A stretch of DNA of 64,000 nt from Onchocerca lupi (taxonomy: Eukaryota; Nematoda; Chromadorea; Rhabditida; Onchocercidae): contig JAOVVO010000181.1 of assembly GCA_028564675.1 (NCBI GenBank), positions 60,264-124,263 on the forward strand. Reading direction: 5' to 3'. Made by a program: the position numbers and the translations under genes. Positions within the stretch are counted from its first letter, which is position 1. Each line of letters opens with the position of its first letter. The notes under the pieces were generated by a model, which ran no database searches, was not told the origin of the DNA, and was given only the letters and a program-made list of their open reading frames with translations. Shown here in pieces: positions 62,770 through 64,000 of this stretch.

Positions 62770-64000
62770 TTTTTTATACCGCACAATTCCAAAGATTGAC
62801 CCTAAGCTTTGTTGATGGTGAATGCAAAAGCCAATCGAATTGCGAATTGCAATCTCTTAAACTGAAATGGTATATTTGTTGGAATCATAGGACTGCGAAG
62901 AATGAAAGCATCCTCACTTTTTAAAGGCCCTGTCAAGATTGTTGTTTCTACGATGTTGTTTATTTTTTTACTGTAAGCCATCGCGAATTTTTGGCTTTGA
63001 GACACCGATTTGACAGATCGAGTTAATTCAAAAATTCTGTTGATAATTAAACGCTTCTTCTGCTTCTACAACAGTATCGACGTACTTATATGTGACTGCC
63101 TCGCCTTGAATGCTAGACTGAATAATATTGTGAAGTTCGTGAATGTCTTTTTCCTGCCTACAAGAACAGCTTGTTCACTCAGTCAGTCGTGATTTTTATA
63201 ATTGGTTTGAGCGTTGGAAAATGCCTTTTCAACCATCTCTTCTTTTGATGTTACTAAATTGCAGAAGTTATGAGGCAATAAAATTCGTCCTGTGGTCAGA
63301 TCAACCTGCACCTTTCCCAATTTCCAGCCATTGATGTGAGAAAATCTTAGTTGATCGATCGATTTGCAGCTGGACACGCACATTGCAGTTAATTTTAACG
63401 TTTTTACGTCTCGCCACAAAGTAAAATATTTAAGGCAAGCATTTATTTCGACTGCTGATGTCGATAGAAGAATTCCAAGTAATGTTTGCCTGAAATCTTC
63501 TGAAAACAATATCAATGCGTGCCCAAATAGTCTGATATTTCCACGCAAATCTTGCAATGATCGATCAAGAGTCTCGACCGATTTTTCGTGCGTCATTGTA
63601 CATTCATCTCAAACAGTAAGTTTACATTTTGCAATACTGTTCCTAATGCCGGATGTTTTGGAAATGCTGCATGTGGGAGTTTCAATGAATTGCATGCTGA
63701 ATGGCAATTTCAAAGGGAATGAGCAGTTCTTCCAGCTGGTAGCAATGTTGCGGCTGCTTCGAACGACGCAAGAGCTAAGGCTATTTTATTTTGGGATCGA
63801 ATTGCTGCCAGAATCAATCTAATTAGGAACGCTTTACCAGTTCCTCCTGCCGCATCCAAAAAGAAGATTTCTCCAACTCCTTCATTGACAATTTGCATTA
63901 TTTGATCGTAAACGCCTCTTTACTCAAACATTAGGTTAGGAATATTTGATTGCACATGTGACAAAGATCAGTCATGTTGTAATTTTGTTCGCGACGCAAT
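62770..64000 (-). mobile_element. Decayed Helitron, PIF1-type helicase region, running off the window
   Basis: Read on the minus strand from 63898 downwards, the PIF1/RecD-like helicase of Helitron elements appears in the expected order. It starts with EIFFLDAAGGTGKAFLIRL (Walker A with T changed to A). It continues with ALASFEAAATLLPAGRTAHS, then after a frameshift LKLPFSMQFIETPTCSISKT and the DEC-TM box with a stop directly before it. Next come LDRSLQDLRGN, DFRQTLLGI, EINACLKYFTLWRDVKTLKL, DLTTGRILLPHNFCNLVTS, NYKNHD-stop-LSEQAVL and finally MIPTNIPFQFKRLQFAIRLA...FTINKA-stop-GQSLELCG. Stops, frameshifts and internal deletions show it is dead. The Rep/HUH part, expected further right, lies outside the window. 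Confidence 0.88.

Noticed and set aside
63364..63822. 152-codon plus-strand ORF near the right end
   Set aside because: It is the antisense shadow of the Helitron helicase, whose motifs lie on the minus strand in the same bases.
1..64000. CRISPR arrays, tRNA or rRNA genes, bacterial (for example Wolbachia) insertions
   Set aside because: No regular direct-repeat array, no cloverleaf with a TTCGA-type box B, no rRNA core sequence and no intron-free bacterial-like ORF was found by eye. A covariance-model scan would be decisive.

Overview
The window looks like nuclear DNA of a nematode, most likely a filarial-type (clade III) species. It is strongly AT-rich. Genes are cut into many short exons by small GT-AG introns with a TTTCAG-like 3' end. 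Several start codons lie a few bases after an intron-type acceptor, as expected for spliced-leader trans-splicing. The proteins are eukaryotic and metazoan: Pellino, LAMTOR3, ribosomal protein S6, a CRAL-TRIO/GOLD protein and a RIG-I/DRH-type helicase. The species assignment is an inference. I joined all exons by hand from splice consensus and reading phase.

Layout. 1-2.3 kb: 3' part of an unrecognised nematode protein (+). 2.3-10.9 kb: no convincing gene. 10.9-12.8 kb: a single-pass membrane protein with a proline-rich tail (+). 12.8-16.95 kb: intergenic, with a strong short hairpin near 14.1 kb. 16.96-20.1 kb: complete eight-exon CRAL-TRIO plus GOLD lipid-transfer protein (+). 20.1-28.7 kb: intergenic, with a dispersed repeat at 21.6 kb. 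28.7-29.1 kb: possible secreted-peptide exons. 29.2-33.7 kb: complete eleven-exon Pellino E3 ligase (+). 35.35-36.5 kb: complete three-exon LAMTOR3 (+). 36.7 kb: second strong hairpin. 37.94-38.05 kb: an isolated inverted, frameshifted copy of one Pellino exon. 39.3-47.6 kb: complete 21-exon DRH/RIG-I-like helicase (+). 48.0-49.6 kb: complete five-exon rps-6 (-), convergent with the helicase. 54.85-59.2 kb: seven-exon divergent Ras-like GTPase without the P-loop lysine (+). 60.7 kb: possible terminal exon (-). 61.7-64 kb: decayed Helitron with a PIF1-type helicase (-) and tail repeats, running off the window.

The genes do not form an obvious operon. Functionally they touch small-RNA/antiviral defence (DRH), innate signalling and ubiquitin (Pellino), mTORC1/MAPK scaffolding on late endosomes (LAMTOR3), translation (RPS-6) and lipid trafficking (CRAL-TRIO/GOLD). 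I saw no tRNA, rRNA, CRISPR or bacterial-type operon. The points most worth a second look are the pseudo-GTPase, the transplanted Pellino exon, the two near-perfect foldbacks of about 28 bp, and the Helitron remnant with its repeat family.
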